The notes beneath the pieces were generated by a model that was given only the letters and a program-made list of their open reading frames with translations, did no database searches and was not told the DNA's origin. The position numbers and the translations under genes are program-made. From assembly GCA_024639745.1 (NCBI GenBank), contig JAHEHW010000018.1:1-11819 (forward strand): a DNA stretch of 11,819 nucleotides. Reading direction: 5' to 3'. Position 1 is the stretch's first letter. Every line of letters begins with the position of its first letter. This stretch comes from Salaquimonas sp. Its GTDB lineage: Bacteria > Pseudomonadota > Alphaproteobacteria > Rhizobiales > Rhizobiaceae. Shown here one piece after another: positions 1-6,813 of this stretch.

Positions 1-230
1 GCCGTTTGCTCTTCCGATTGCGCCGTTGCTTCCTCCTCCGTCTCAGATGCATCCGGTTCCTCATCCGCCATTTGCTGCGGCTCCATGCCGGAGAAAAAGG
101 ACTGGATGATCGGGCGGCCCTCGTCGTCTTTTATCAGATAGCCCGCACCGCCCGCGACGACCGCACCGCCAATGACAAGAGCGATGATCCTCTTGGTGGT
201 GAAGAAGGTTGCAATTGCCGGCAGAGGCAT
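1..230 (-). CDS. N-terminal part of a membrane-anchored protein (runs off the left edge)
   Basis: Read on the minus strand from the ATG at 230-228, 76 codons stay open to the window edge, so only the N-terminus is visible. It starts with a short positively charged stretch (FFTTKR). One hydrophobic segment follows at about residues 16-32, rich in Gly, Ala, Val and Ile. After it come KDDEGRP and a very acidic, Gln/Glu/Ala-rich stretch (about residues 55-76). This is the layout of a single-pass inner-membrane protein or an uncleaved signal anchor with a flexible linker into the periplasm. Periplasmic adaptor subunits of efflux pumps often begin this way, but no family motif is in view, so that is only a guess. 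The gene is divergent from the LOG-family gene, and a -35-like CTTGAC lies upstream on its strand. Alternative upstream starts in frame would be non-ATG. Confidence 0.6.
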   Translation of the reverse strand, partial: MPLPAIATFFTTKRIIALVIGGAVVAGGAGYLIKDDEGRPIIQSFFSGMEPQQMADEEPDASETEEEATAQSEEQT

Positions 231-282
231 CTCGAATTCCCGTACTTTTTTCGACCCGATACCTGCGGACTTCCTCAGTCGG

Positions 283-311
283 ACAATCCGAGATACTTCG
301 CTTGTGTCAAG
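283..311 (-). promoter_or_regulatory. Candidate promoter for the membrane-anchored protein
   Basis: On the minus strand CTTGAC (311-306) matches the alphaproteobacterial -35 element exactly. After a 17-bp spacer comes GATTGT (288-283), a weak -10. Transcription would start near 276, giving a leader of about 46 bases before the ATG at 230. The -35 is convincing and the -10 is poor. No equally clear promoter was found for the divergent LOG gene in the same gap. Confidence 0.35.
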
Positions 312-383
312 TCCCTTGTAATACGCTCTGAATCAGAAACAAATAGGTTTTTCCTGCCGTTCCGGCACAAGATATGAGGTGTC

Positions 384-941
384 ATGAGCAAAATCGTCAA
401 ATCCGTCTGCGTCTATTGCGGCTCACAAACAGGCAATCATCCGGCGTTCAGCGAAGGCGCGCGCGTGCTTGGCAAATCGCTTGCCGAGGCGGGGATCGGC
501 CTCGTTTATGGCGGTGGCGGTAGCGGGATCATGGGGGAGCTGGCGCGAAGCGTTTCGGCCGGCGGCGGCAAGGTTACCGGAATCATACCGGAGTTCCTGA
601 TCCCAAAGGAACGCGGCAATAGCGATGGCGAACTCGGCGAGATGATTGTCACGCAGGATATGCACGAGCGCAAGACCGAGATGTTCAGACGCTCGGATGC
701 CTTTATCGCGCTTCCGGGCGGGATCGGCACACTGGAAGAAGTCGTCGAGATGATGACATGGGCGCAGCTCGGACGGCATGACAAGCGGATCGTACTGGCG
801 AATGTCGACGGGTTCTGGGACCCGCTGCTCGACCTGCTCGCCCATATGGCGGAAAGCGGCTTCATTCACACCAGCGCCAAGCTCAGACCGTTGGTAGTGC
901 GTGATGCAGCGATGATCGTCGATGCGCTGCGCAACGAATAG
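384..941 (+). CDS. LOG-family (TIGR00730) nucleoside 5'-monophosphate phosphoribohydrolase
   Basis: A 185-residue cytosolic Rossmann-fold protein of the LOG / 'lysine decarboxylase-like' family. Characterised members cleave the N-glycosidic bond of nucleoside 5'-monophosphates, releasing the free base and ribose 5-phosphate; cytokinin activation is the plant case. The N-terminus carries SVCVYCGSQTG (residues 7-17). The glycine-rich GGGGSGIMG follows at 43-51. The signature MHERK (93-97) and PGGIGTLEE (111-119) supply the catalytic Arg96 and Glu119. Length is normal. GAGGTG lies a few bases before the ATG and supports this start. The older 'lysine decarboxylase' label is wrong for this family. 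The exact substrate cannot be read from sequence. The gene ends 8 bp from the convergent rarD stop with no visible terminator between them, so the two transcripts may overlap. Confidence 0.93.
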   Translation: MSKIVKSVCVYCGSQTGNHPAFSEGARVLGKSLAEAGIGLVYGGGGSGIMGELARSVSAGGGKVTGIIPEFLIPKERGNSDGELGEMIVTQDMHERKTEMFRRSDAFIALPGGIGTLEEVVEMMTWAQLGRHDKRIVLANVDGFWDPLLDLLAHMAESGFIHTSAKLRPLVVRDAAMIVDALRNE

Positions 942-949
942 ACTCGGCT

Positions 950-1882
950 CTACACTGGTTTCGCGCGAGGCCTTATGAATACGGACCAGGAATAGATCGC
1001 CAGCGCCGTCCAGATCATGATGAACGCGATCAACTGCCAGGTCGAGAAGGGCTCGCCGAAAACGAACAGGCCAATCAGGAAAATCATCGTCGGTGCAATA
1101 TATTGCATCAAGCCGATGGTCGAGAGCCGCAGGCCTTTCGCGCCGAACGCGTAAAGGATCAGCGGCACTGCAGTCACCGGGCCGCATCCCAGAAACATCA
1201 GCGTCAGCCATGGCGCATCGAGAAAATGACTGGTACCCGTCATCTGCCAATAGAGGATGAATCCGAACGCAATCGGCGCAAGCAGGAGCACTTCGACGAG
1301 AAACCCCTGTGTAGGGCCCACATCCACCGTCTTGCGCAAAAAACCGTATGTCGCGAAGGAAAAGGCCAGCACAAGGCTCACCCAAGGAAGGCCGCCGCCC
1401 CTGACGGTCAAGATCAACACCGCGAGGACGGCAAGCGAAATTGCCAGCAATTGCGGACGGGTGAACCGATCGCCCAGAAAAATCGCTCCGAGCGCCACCG
1501 TAATAAGCGGATTGATATAATAACCCATCGCTGTCTCGATCGTCCGCTCAACCGAAATCGCCCAGACATAAATGCCCCAATTGAGTGAAATCACGAAAGC
1601 GGTCGCAAAGAGAATTGCCAGCCGCCTGGGGCTTTTCAGGGTTGGCAGAATATCGCCGGTGCGGCCCAGCCACCACAGGATTAGACCCGCGACCGGCAGC
1701 GACCAGAAGGCGCGATGGACGATCACCTCGACAGCCGGAATCTTATCCAGCAATTTCATGTAAAGCGGCAGGAAGCCCCAGAGCGTATAGGCAGAAAAGG
1801 CATAGACAAAACCGGCCGTCGTGTCCTCCGAACCGACCGGTGACTTTGGCGAAGCGGGCGATTCGGCCTCAACGACGCGCAT
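950..1882 (-). CDS. rarD: EamA-family permease, RarD type
   Basis: A 310-residue integral inner-membrane protein with about ten hydrophobic segments, the two-repeat EamA (drug/metabolite transporter) layout. The RarD subgroup is marked by AYTLWGFLPLYMKLL near residues 31-45 and by the stretch around 100-130 that contains NWGIYVWAI and GYYINPL. E. coli RarD was named for chloramphenicol sensitivity; the physiological substrate of the family is not firmly known, and amino-acid export is often proposed. The start leaves an N-terminal tail of about 22 mostly polar residues before the first membrane helix, and the Shine-Dalgarno is weak, so a slightly later start is possible. The gene begins 2 bp after the cimA stop, so it is almost certainly co-transcribed and perhaps translationally coupled with cimA. 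That pairing would fit export of a branched-chain intermediate or amino acid, which is inference. Confidence 0.9.
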   Translation of the reverse strand: MRVVEAESPASPKSPVGSEDTTAGFVYAFSAYTLWGFLPLYMKLLDKIPAVEVIVHRAFWSLPVAGLILWWLGRTGDILPTLKSPRRLAILFATAFVISLNWGIYVWAISVERTIETAMGYYINPLITVALGAIFLGDRFTRPQLLAISLAVLAVLILTVRGGGLPWVSLVLAFSFATYGFLRKTVDVGPTQGFLVEVLLLAPIAFGFILYWQMTGTSHFLDAPWLTLMFLGCGPVTAVPLILYAFGAKGLRLSTIGLMQYIAPTMIFLIGLFVFGEPFSTWQLIAFIMIWTALAIYSWSVFIRPRAKPV

Positions 1883-1884
1883 GA

Positions 1885-3474
1885 TCAGGCTGCTTTCATC
1901 AGCTTGAAGCAGATTGCGTCGATCAGCGCCTGGAAGGAAGCGTCGATGATGTTGTCCGAGACGCCGATCGTAGTCCAGCGTTCGCCGGTATTGTCCATGC
2001 TTTCGATCAGTACGCGGGTGACGGCCTCGGTGCCGCCGTTCAGAATGCGAACCTTGTAGTCCACCAGTTCAAGATCCTCGATCTGGCTCTGATACTTGCC
2101 GAGATCCTTGCGGATGGCGTTGTCGAGCGCGTTGACCGGGCCGTGACCTTCCGCCACCGACAAGCGCTCCTCGCCGTCGATTTCCACCTTAACCACGGCT
2201 TCCGAGACGGTGATGATCTCTCCGCGAGCATTGAACCGGCGTTCGACCTGTGTGCGGAAACTATCGACCCTGAAGAATTCCGGCACTTCGCCGAGACGCC
2301 GGCGGGCAAGCAGTTCGAAACTTGCTTCGGCCGCTTCATAGGCGTAACCGTTCGCCTCGCGCTCCTTGACGATTGAGATAAGACTGTCAAGTGCCGGATT
2401 ATCCTTTTCGACCGCGATGCCGCGGCGTTTCAGCTCGTTGATGAAGTTCGATTTGCCGCCCTGATCGGAAACCATCACGCGGCGGTAATTGCCCACCGTT
2501 TCCGGTTTCACATGTTCATAGGTCTCCGGTTCCTTCAGGATCGCAGAAGCGTGAATTCCGGCCTTGGTCGCAAAGGCGGAGGTGCCGACATAGGGCGCCT
2601 GCGGGTCGGGTGCGAGATTGATCATCTCGTCAAATTTGTGCGAAAGCCGCGTCAGGTTCTCCAGTGCCTGGGGCGTGACGCCCGTTTCAAACCGGTCGGC
2701 CCAAAGCGGTTTCAGCGCCAGGGTTGGGATCAGCGTCGTGAGGTTTGCATTGCCGCAACGCTCGCCGATGCCATTCAGGGTTCCCTGAACATGCCGAACA
2801 CCAGCTTCCACGGCAACCAGAGAATTGGCAACCGCCTGTCCGGTATCGTCATGGGCATGGATACCGAGCCGGTCCCCCGGAACACCTGCGTCGATCACCG
2901 CCGCGATGATCTCGGCAATTTCCGCCGGCTGAGTGCCGCCATTGGTATCGCAAAGCACGACCCAGCGGGCTCCTGCTTCCAGCGCGGTTTTCGCGCAGGC
3001 CAGCGCATAGTCCGGATTAGCTTTGTAGCCGTCAAAGAAGTGCTCGCAGTCGACAAGCGCTTCGCGTCCGGCTAAAACTGCCGCCGCGACCGACTCGGTG
3101 ATGGAGGCAAGGTTTTCCTCGTTGGTGCAGCCAAGAGCGACGCGCACATGATAGTCCCAGCTTTTTGCCACGAAACAGATCGCATCGGTATTCGCATCGA
3201 GCAGTCCGGCAAGACCGGGATCATTGGATGCGGAAATCCCTGCCCGCTTGGTCATGCCGAATCCGACGAAGCTCGCGCTTTTAGTGCGTTTTTCGGCAAA
3301 GAATTCCGTGTCGGTCGGGTTTGCGCCCGGATAGCCACCCTCGACGTAATCAACGCCAAGTTCCTCGAGGATCTTCGCAATCGCGATCTTGTCCGCCACC
3401 GAGAAATCCACACCGGGCGTTTGCTGTCCGTCGCGCAAGGTCGTGTCGAAGAGATAGAGGCGTTGTTTTGTCAT
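1885..3474 (-). CDS. cimA: (R)-citramalate synthase
   Basis: A 529-residue homologue of the LeuA/CimA family (TIGR00977 type). It condenses acetyl-CoA with pyruvate to give (R)-citramalate, the first step of the threonine-independent route to 2-oxobutanoate and isoleucine. The catalytic TIM barrel opens with DTTLRDGQQTPGVDF (residues 10-24), holding the metal-binding Asp and catalytic Arg. The metal-binding HAHDD sits at 206-210 and GIGERCGNANL about 30 residues later. Residues from about 395 to the end form the LeuA-type regulatory domain, where isoleucine would be expected to inhibit. The ATG at 3474 follows AGGG with 7-base spacing. This start overlaps (ATGA) the stop of a small upstream frame that itself begins with a copy of cimA codons 1-20. 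rarD follows 2 bp downstream. The function call is strong. LeuA or homocitrate synthase are less likely, given the characteristic length and the YVEGGYPGANPTD segment. Confidence 0.95.
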   Translation of the reverse strand: MTKQRLYLFDTTLRDGQQTPGVDFSVADKIAIAKILEELGVDYVEGGYPGANPTDTEFFAEKRTKSASFVGFGMTKRAGISASNDPGLAGLLDANTDAICFVAKSWDYHVRVALGCTNEENLASITESVAAAVLAGREALVDCEHFFDGYKANPDYALACAKTALEAGARWVVLCDTNGGTQPAEIAEIIAAVIDAGVPGDRLGIHAHDDTGQAVANSLVAVEAGVRHVQGTLNGIGERCGNANLTTLIPTLALKPLWADRFETGVTPQALENLTRLSHKFDEMINLAPDPQAPYVGTSAFATKAGIHASAILKEPETYEHVKPETVGNYRRVMVSDQGGKSNFINELKRRGIAVEKDNPALDSLISIVKEREANGYAYEAAEASFELLARRRLGEVPEFFRVDSFRTQVERRFNARGEIITVSEAVVKVEIDGEERLSVAEGHGPVNALDNAIRKDLGKYQSQIEDLELVDYKVRILNGGTEAVTRVLIESMDNTGERWTTIGVSDNIIDASFQALIDAICFKLMKAA

Positions 3475-3475
3475 G
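3415..3475 (-). repeat. Direct repeat copy A: 5' end of cimA
   Basis: A 61-bp segment that includes cimA codons 1-20 and one base before the ATG. It recurs in the same orientation at 3546-3606, 131 bp upstream, with 57 of 61 bases identical. The similarity stops sharply at both ends. This copy is the one that continues into the full-length gene. Confidence 0.95.
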
Positions 3476-3605
3476 TCACTGCCCTGTCACCCGGCAATTT
3501 TTCAGTTTGCCTGTCCTCGGCGCATAGCGCCTGCGGGCAAGGCAGGGGCGTTTGCTGTCCGTCGCGCAAGGTCGTATCGAAAAGATAGGGGCGTTGTCTT
3601 GTCAT
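3471..3605 (-). pseudogene. Truncated cimA 5' fragment forming a 44-codon leader frame
   Basis: From the ATG at 3605-3603 the first 20 residues are those of CimA with two substitutions, keeping DTTLRDGQQTP. The frame then leaves the homology and continues for 24 unrelated residues (rich in Pro, Cys, Asp, Arg). It ends at a TGA at 3473-3471 that overlaps the cimA ATG in an ATGA junction. The same frame is open further upstream to a GTG at 3662, so initiation could lie earlier. The Shine-Dalgarno directly before the ATG is poor. The fragment lacks nearly all of the barrel, so it cannot be an enzyme. It is either a dead remnant of a partial duplication or, by accident or selection, a translated leader coupling ribosomes into cimA. 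There is no run of Ile, Leu or Val codons of the classical attenuator type. Confidence 0.6.
3493..3540 (-). promoter_or_regulatory. Hairpin-forming cimA leader with two competing pairings
   Basis: Immediately upstream of cimA, on the transcribed strand, a hairpin can form between TTGCC (3540-3536) and GGCAA (3511-3507). Inside it is a perfect GGCGC-TAT-GCGCC stem (3531-3519). The same GGCAA (3511-3507) can instead pair with a second TTGCC (3497-3493) across a 9-base A-rich loop. The two folds are mutually exclusive. Neither buries the AGGG before the ATG, and no U-run follows the first stem. The pairing is seen directly; a regulatory role is inference. Confidence 0.35.
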
Positions 3606-3606
3606 G
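3546..3606 (-). repeat. Direct repeat copy B: duplicated 5' end of cimA
   Basis: Second copy of the 61-bp segment at 3415-3475. The four mismatches, read as cimA codons, are Lys3 to Arg (AAA to AGA), Leu6 to Pro (CTC to CCC) and two synonymous changes (Leu8 CTC to CTT, Asp10 GAC to GAT). The offset of 131 bp is not a multiple of three, so the copy cannot be read through in frame into cimA. Confidence 0.95.
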
Positions 3607-3707
3607 GTCAAAAGCCGGGCAGCCAGCCCGTCCGTTCTCTCCTGCCCGGTCCTCATAGGCACGGGCCATTTATCGTTGGATGGGCTTTAGCCGAAAATGC
3701 CCGCATA

Positions 3708-3782
3708 TCACAAGAAGGCAATGACGATCAGGGTCACCGCAATTCCCTTGCCGATGAGGCCGTAGAGGAGCCATTTCTGCAT
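3708..3782 (-). CDS. Small single-pass membrane peptide, 24 residues
   Basis: An ATG at 3782-3780 opens a 24-codon frame ending in TGA (3710-3708). GGGAG lies five bases before the start, a good Shine-Dalgarno for such a small gene. The peptide begins MQKWLLYGLIGKG and continues with an almost uninterrupted hydrophobic run (IAVTLIVIAFL). It has two lysines near the N-terminus and no charge afterwards, which suits a peptide inserted in the inner membrane. It lies 44 bp after the GFA-protein stop on the same strand, so it would be the last gene of a cysS-GFA-peptide transcript, with cimA downstream. The composition and the ribosome site argue for a real gene, but there is no recognised family and no function can be named. 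Confidence 0.6.
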   Translation of the reverse strand: MQKWLLYGLIGKGIAVTLIVIAFL

Positions 3783-3826
3783 TTGCGCTCCCGGGCGGGG
3801 CGCCGGACGGGTTTGAGGCTCTTCAC

Positions 3827-4330
3827 TCACCACGCGCCGCCTTTGGTAACCGGCGGCCAGGTTTCCGTCTCATGATCCGGGTGCTGGTGTGTTGTGTCGC
3901 GTATCTGTTCGAGAAATGCCTGATCCTCCTCGCCGTCGCCCTCGGTCGTGGTTCCCGGAAGCGCGGGCAGTTTGTCGAAAAAAGGCACCCTCGCCTCAAT
4001 ACCATATTGCCGTTCGGGATGGACTGAATCCGGATTGTCGAGCGAGCCGAGCGTCATATGGATAACCGGTTCCGCCATGGTGTCGATGGCGAGCGGAGTA
4101 CCGCAGGCCGAGCAGAAACCGCGCCTGACCGGATCGGAGGATAAGAACCACGAGATTTCGCCACGGGTGACCTCCAGATTTTCTTTGGCTACGCCGGCAA
4201 GCGACATGAAATAATTGCCCGCCGCCTTCTGGCACATACGGCAATGGCAGATATGCGGGCGCATCAACTCGCCATTGATCCGGTAGCGAACGGCACCGCA
4301 CTGGCAGCCACCGGAATGCATCTTGATCAT
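3827..4330 (-). CDS. GFA/CENP-V-family zinc protein
   Basis: A 167-residue protein with the zinc-binding pattern of the GFA (glutathione-dependent formaldehyde-activating enzyme)/CENP-V domain. Ligand-type cysteines are seen at residues 9 and 11 ([10 protein letters not shown]), 28, 30 and 33 (CHCRMC), and 73 and 76 (CSACG). The fold is a small beta-sheet domain built on two zinc sites. Only a few members have been studied, and the formaldehyde-glutathione activity of the founding member is disputed, so the substrate is unknown. After about residue 130 there is an acidic, His-rich tail outside the domain. The start codon overlaps the cysS stop as ATGA and has GGGAG at a proper distance, so translation is probably coupled to cysS. 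This gene neighbourhood gives no direct clue to a function. Confidence 0.88.
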   Translation of the reverse strand: MIKMHSGGCQCGAVRYRINGELMRPHICHCRMCQKAAGNYFMSLAGVAKENLEVTRGEISWFLSSDPVRRGFCSACGTPLAIDTMAEPVIHMTLGSLDNPDSVHPERQYGIEARVPFFDKLPALPGTTTEGDGEEDQAFLEQIRDTTHQHPDHETETWPPVTKGGAW

Positions 4331-5889
4331 CGTTTGATCTCCCAGGTGGTGATGCGCTCTCCGGTTTCGGAGTCTTTAGAATCCTTCAGCTGGATTCCCT
4401 GAGACGCCAGCTTATCGCGGATGCGGTCTGCTTCCGCCCAGTTCTTTTCTTTGATTAAGGCAAGGCGCTGGGTGATGGCGTCATGGATTTCTGATGGTTC
4501 AACACCAATATCTGCAATTGCCGCCGATAGACCTTTGAGATCCAAGCCAAGAAGATCGCAGGAAAGTAGTAGACGCTGGACAACGTAGTAGTTGGTCTCG
4601 TCTTTGTTCTCTAAATATTGTCTCGAGACACGCGCCATCGTTTGAATGGCTTGGATGGCTGGCTGCGTATTAAGGTCATCGGCAAGAAATTTGACTAATG
4701 TATCAGCTGGTCCACCCGCTTTCTGAAAAACAGTATTGGCACTGATAGCTGAGCCAGATGCTTGCGTCAGTTCATATACCATTACCAATTGTCGGAGAAT
4801 GCTCTCCGCCTCCTGCAGTCGTCTTACACTGAAATCGATCGGCTCGCGGTAATGCGTCATCAGCATTGCGAGGCGGAGCACTTCTCCCGGCCATTTGCGC
4901 CCGCCGAATTTCTCCGTATGCAGCAGGTCGTGGATAGTCACGAAGTTACCTTCGGACTTCGACATCTTCTTGCCTTCGACCTGCAGATAGCCATTGTGCA
5001 TCCAGACTTTCGCCATGCGCTCGGTCTTGTTGGCGCAGCAGGACTGGGCGATCTCGTTTTCGTGGTGCGGGAAGATGAGGTCGAGCCCGCCTCCATGAAT
5101 GTCGAACGTCTCACCGAGCCATGCGGCGGACATCGTCGAGCATTCGATGTGCCAGCCTGGGCGACCATGGATGGTAACAGCCTCCCCCTCGACCTTGAAT
5201 TCAGCGTCCCAACCGGGCTGGTCATCGCCCGATTCCTTCCACATTACGAAGTCGCCGGGGTTCTTCTTGTGGTCCTTGGCTTCGATGCGCGCCCCTGCCT
5301 GCTGGTCGTCCAGCTTACGATTCGACAAGACCCCGTAATCGTCGTCCGTCGTGACATCGAACAGGACCTCTCTGCCCTCCTTGCCTATCGCCACATAGGC
5401 GTTGCCATTGTCGATCAGCTTCTGGATCAGCGTGACCATGTCCGTCTTGCCGTCTTCGCGAGGCAGTACATATTCCGTCGCGCGCGGCTCATGGGTCGGC
5501 GGCAGGCATCCAAGCGCCTTCACGTCCTCATGGAATTGGTTCGCAGTATTCTCGGTCACCTCGCGGATCGCCCGATTGAGCGTCATTTCACCGGACGAAA
5601 TCTTGTCGCCATAGTCCCGCAAGGCACGCGCATTGATCTTGTCGTCCACGTCAGTGATGTTGCGGACATAGGTTACCCGCGAACCATCACTTGCTGCTCC
5701 GTTGCCAGGATTGAGGTGGCGCAGCAGCCGGTAGAGCACATCGAACACGATCACGGGCCGCGCATTGCCGATATGGGCAAAGTCGTAGACTGTGGGCCCG
5801 CAGACATACATCCGCACATTTTCCGGGTCGATCGGCTGGAAGGTTTCCTTCTGGCGCGTCAGCGTATTGTAGAGCTTCAATTCGGTCAT
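4327..5889 (-). CDS. cysS: Cysteinyl-tRNA synthetase
   Basis: A 520-residue class I aminoacyl-tRNA synthetase that charges tRNA-Cys with cysteine in the cytosol. The HIGH-type signature is HIGN at residues 39-42, and KMSKS is at 308-312. The zinc that recognises the cysteine thiol is held by Cys30 (YVCGPTVYD), Cys250 (HIECS), His275 and Glu279 (HHENE), matching the E. coli enzyme. It is about 60 residues longer than the E. coli protein. Part of this lies in insertions near residues 60-70 (NGAASDGS) and near 145-155. The segment encoding about residues 363-470, in the tRNA-binding helical region, is clearly AT-richer than the rest. The ATG has a modest purine-rich GGA upstream. The stop overlaps the start of the GFA gene. 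Confidence 0.97.
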   Translation of the reverse strand: MTELKLYNTLTRQKETFQPIDPENVRMYVCGPTVYDFAHIGNARPVIVFDVLYRLLRHLNPGNGAASDGSRVTYVRNITDVDDKINARALRDYGDKISSGEMTLNRAIREVTENTANQFHEDVKALGCLPPTHEPRATEYVLPREDGKTDMVTLIQKLIDNGNAYVAIGKEGREVLFDVTTDDDYGVLSNRKLDDQQAGARIEAKDHKKNPGDFVMWKESGDDQPGWDAEFKVEGEAVTIHGRPGWHIECSTMSAAWLGETFDIHGGGLDLIFPHHENEIAQSCCANKTERMAKVWMHNGYLQVEGKKMSKSEGNFVTIHDLLHTEKFGGRKWPGEVLRLAMLMTHYREPIDFSVRRLQEAESILRQLVMVYELTQASGSAISANTVFQKAGGPADTLVKFLADDLNTQPAIQAIQTMARVSRQYLENKDETNYYVVQRLLLSCDLLGLDLKGLSAAIADIGVEPSEIHDAITQRLALIKEKNWAEADRIRDKLASQGIQLKDSKDSETGERITTWEIKR

Positions 5890-5899
5890 GGTTTTCCGG

Positions 5900-5952
5900 T
5901 CGCGATGCGGTTTTATCGGCCTTGAGACGGGTCAGGCGCCCGTTTATCGCGA
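5900..5952 (-). promoter_or_regulatory. Structured cysS leader
   Basis: The 5' leader of cysS contains a hairpin ACGGG-(7 nt)-CCCGT (5927-5943). It is flanked by two copies of the palindrome TCGCGA (5900-5905 and 5947-5952), which can pair with each other and enclose the hairpin. The element CGATAAA also occurs twice on the transcribed strand. The sequence does not resemble a T-box, which would in any case be unexpected in this group. The inner hairpin might instead act as a weak terminator for the SRAP gene upstream. Structure is seen; function is a guess. Confidence 0.3.
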
Positions 5953-5969
5953 AAAAGGGTTAATGCCAA
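5941..5969 (-). promoter_or_regulatory. Candidate cysS promoter
   Basis: On the minus strand TTGGCA (5969-5964) is followed after 17 bp by TAAACG (5946-5941), an acceptable but not strong -35/-10 pair, placed just after the SRAP stop codon. It would give cysS its own transcript with a leader of about 45 bases that includes the hairpin region. The other possibility is read-through from the SRAP gene. Confidence 0.3.
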
Positions 5970-5971
5970 AT

Positions 5972-6736
5972 TCAAAACAGGTCGAATTGGCCATCATCCC
6001 TGGATGTTTTCTTTTCGGCAGCCGGTTTTTGCGATGCGCCGGAATTATGGCCAATGCCCGTTGATACGTGTTCCTGGATATCGGGGCCGGCATTCGCGAC
6101 CTTGTTGACTTTTTCGGAGACCGGAATCGCCTCGAAGAAACCGTCTTCCAACGGCGTCAAAAGATCAGCCACATCGCGCGGCTCCTCTGTCTTGCAGTCG
6201 AGCCAGCGATCGAAATCGTCCAGGTGAATGACAACCGGCATGCGGTGGTGGATATTGCCGATTTGCAGGTTCGATTCCGTCGTGAGGATGCATCCGGAAT
6301 CGATCTCGCTGCCATTCGGGTCCGACCAGGTTTCCATCAATCCGGCAAAGGCAACGAGACTGCCGTCGGCCGGCCGGATCCAATAGGGCTGCTTCGGTTT
6401 CGATTTGTCCGCCGGCCGATGCCATTCGTAAAACCCCGAAGCCGGCACCAAGGTGCGGCGATGGCGCATGGCCGTGCGAAAGGACGGCTTTTGCGCTGCT
6501 GTTTCGGAGCGGGCATTGATTAACAGCGTAAAATCTGCCGGGTCCTTCACCCAGGACGGCACCAGTCCCCAGCGGACAAGCAGCGCTTCGCGCTTAACGG
6601 TGGGGCCATTGACCGCCATCAGCACGGGCTGGTTGGGAACGATGTTGTAGCGCGGCGGGAACGGCTCGATTTCGGCTATTTCCAGAAAGGCGGACACGTC
6701 TTCCGGCGCTACCGTGAGGGCAAATCTTCCACACGT
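5972..6736 (-). CDS. SRAP-domain (HMCES/YedK-type) abasic-site protein with an ACG where the start codon is expected
   Basis: A 254-residue SRAP protein if read from 6736. The family binds abasic sites in single-stranded DNA and shields them as a thiazolidine crosslink made by Cys2, exposed after removal of the initiator Met. The frame reads xCGRFALTVAPEDV from 6736. Conserved residues follow at the expected places: Asn74 (LLINARSET), Glu104 (GFYEWH) and His164 (HHRMPVVIH). The codon before Cys2 (6736-6734) is ACG, not ATG. GGAGG lies at normal spacing upstream, and no ATG, GTG or TTG occurs in frame between there and the upstream TAG at 6790. The first standard start is a GTG at 6697, which would remove CGRF and the catalytic cysteine. 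So this is a natural ACG start, a disabling mutation, or a base-call error. The C-terminal 40 residues are a polar, lysine-rich tail ending GQFDLF. Confidence 0.85.
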   Translation of the reverse strand, partial: TCGRFALTVAPEDVSAFLEIAEIEPFPPRYNIVPNQPVLMAVNGPTVKREALLVRWGLVPSWVKDPADFTLLINARSETAAQKPSFRTAMRHRRTLVPASGFYEWHRPADKSKPKQPYWIRPADGSLVAFAGLMETWSDPNGSEIDSGCILTTESNLQIGNIHHRMPVVIHLDDFDRWLDCKTEEPRDVADLLTPLEDGFFEAIPVSEKVNKVANAGPDIQEHVSTGIGHNSGASQKPAAEKKTSRDDGQFDLF

Positions 6737-6813
6737 GTTGCGTTCCCTCCGTCTGATCCTGCGCGGGGTTTTGCTCTCAGCGCCAAACTAGATAACCTGC
6801 CGCTCCGAGTCCA

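Noticed and set aside
6..377. Plus-strand 123-codon open frame at the left edge
   Set aside because: Arg/Leu/Phe-rich, starting inside the antisense of the membrane-anchored gene and running through its promoter region. It has no ribosome site and no recognisable domain.
423..1385. Minus-strand 320-codon open frame across the LOG gene and rarD
   Set aside because: It lies antisense to the LOG gene and out of frame with rarD, both of which carry clear family motifs. The translation is Arg/Ala/Asp/His-rich and matches no fold; it is a GC-driven shadow.
3502..3669. Minus-strand 55-codon frame in the cimA leader
   Set aside because: It overlaps the duplicated cimA segment in another frame; the composition is low-information and it has no ribosome site that stands out. 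The frame carrying the cimA-like residues is the better reading.
3552..3875. Plus-strand 107-codon frame between cimA and the GFA gene
   Set aside because: It is antisense to the repeat copy, the small membrane peptide and the GFA tail, and the product looks random.
4762..5925. Plus-strand 387-codon open frame opposite cysS
   Set aside because: It is fully antisense to a confident cysteinyl-tRNA synthetase. Composition is atypical and there is no family motif.
5890..5971. T-box or other riboswitch before cysS
   Set aside because: No T-box sequence or specifier stem can be seen, the leader is too short, and T-boxes are not expected in alphaproteobacteria.
5972..6697. SRAP gene starting at the GTG at 6697
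   Set aside because: This start would delete CGRFALT, including the catalytic Cys2, and lacks a ribosome site. The homology continues 13 codons further upstream, to 6736.
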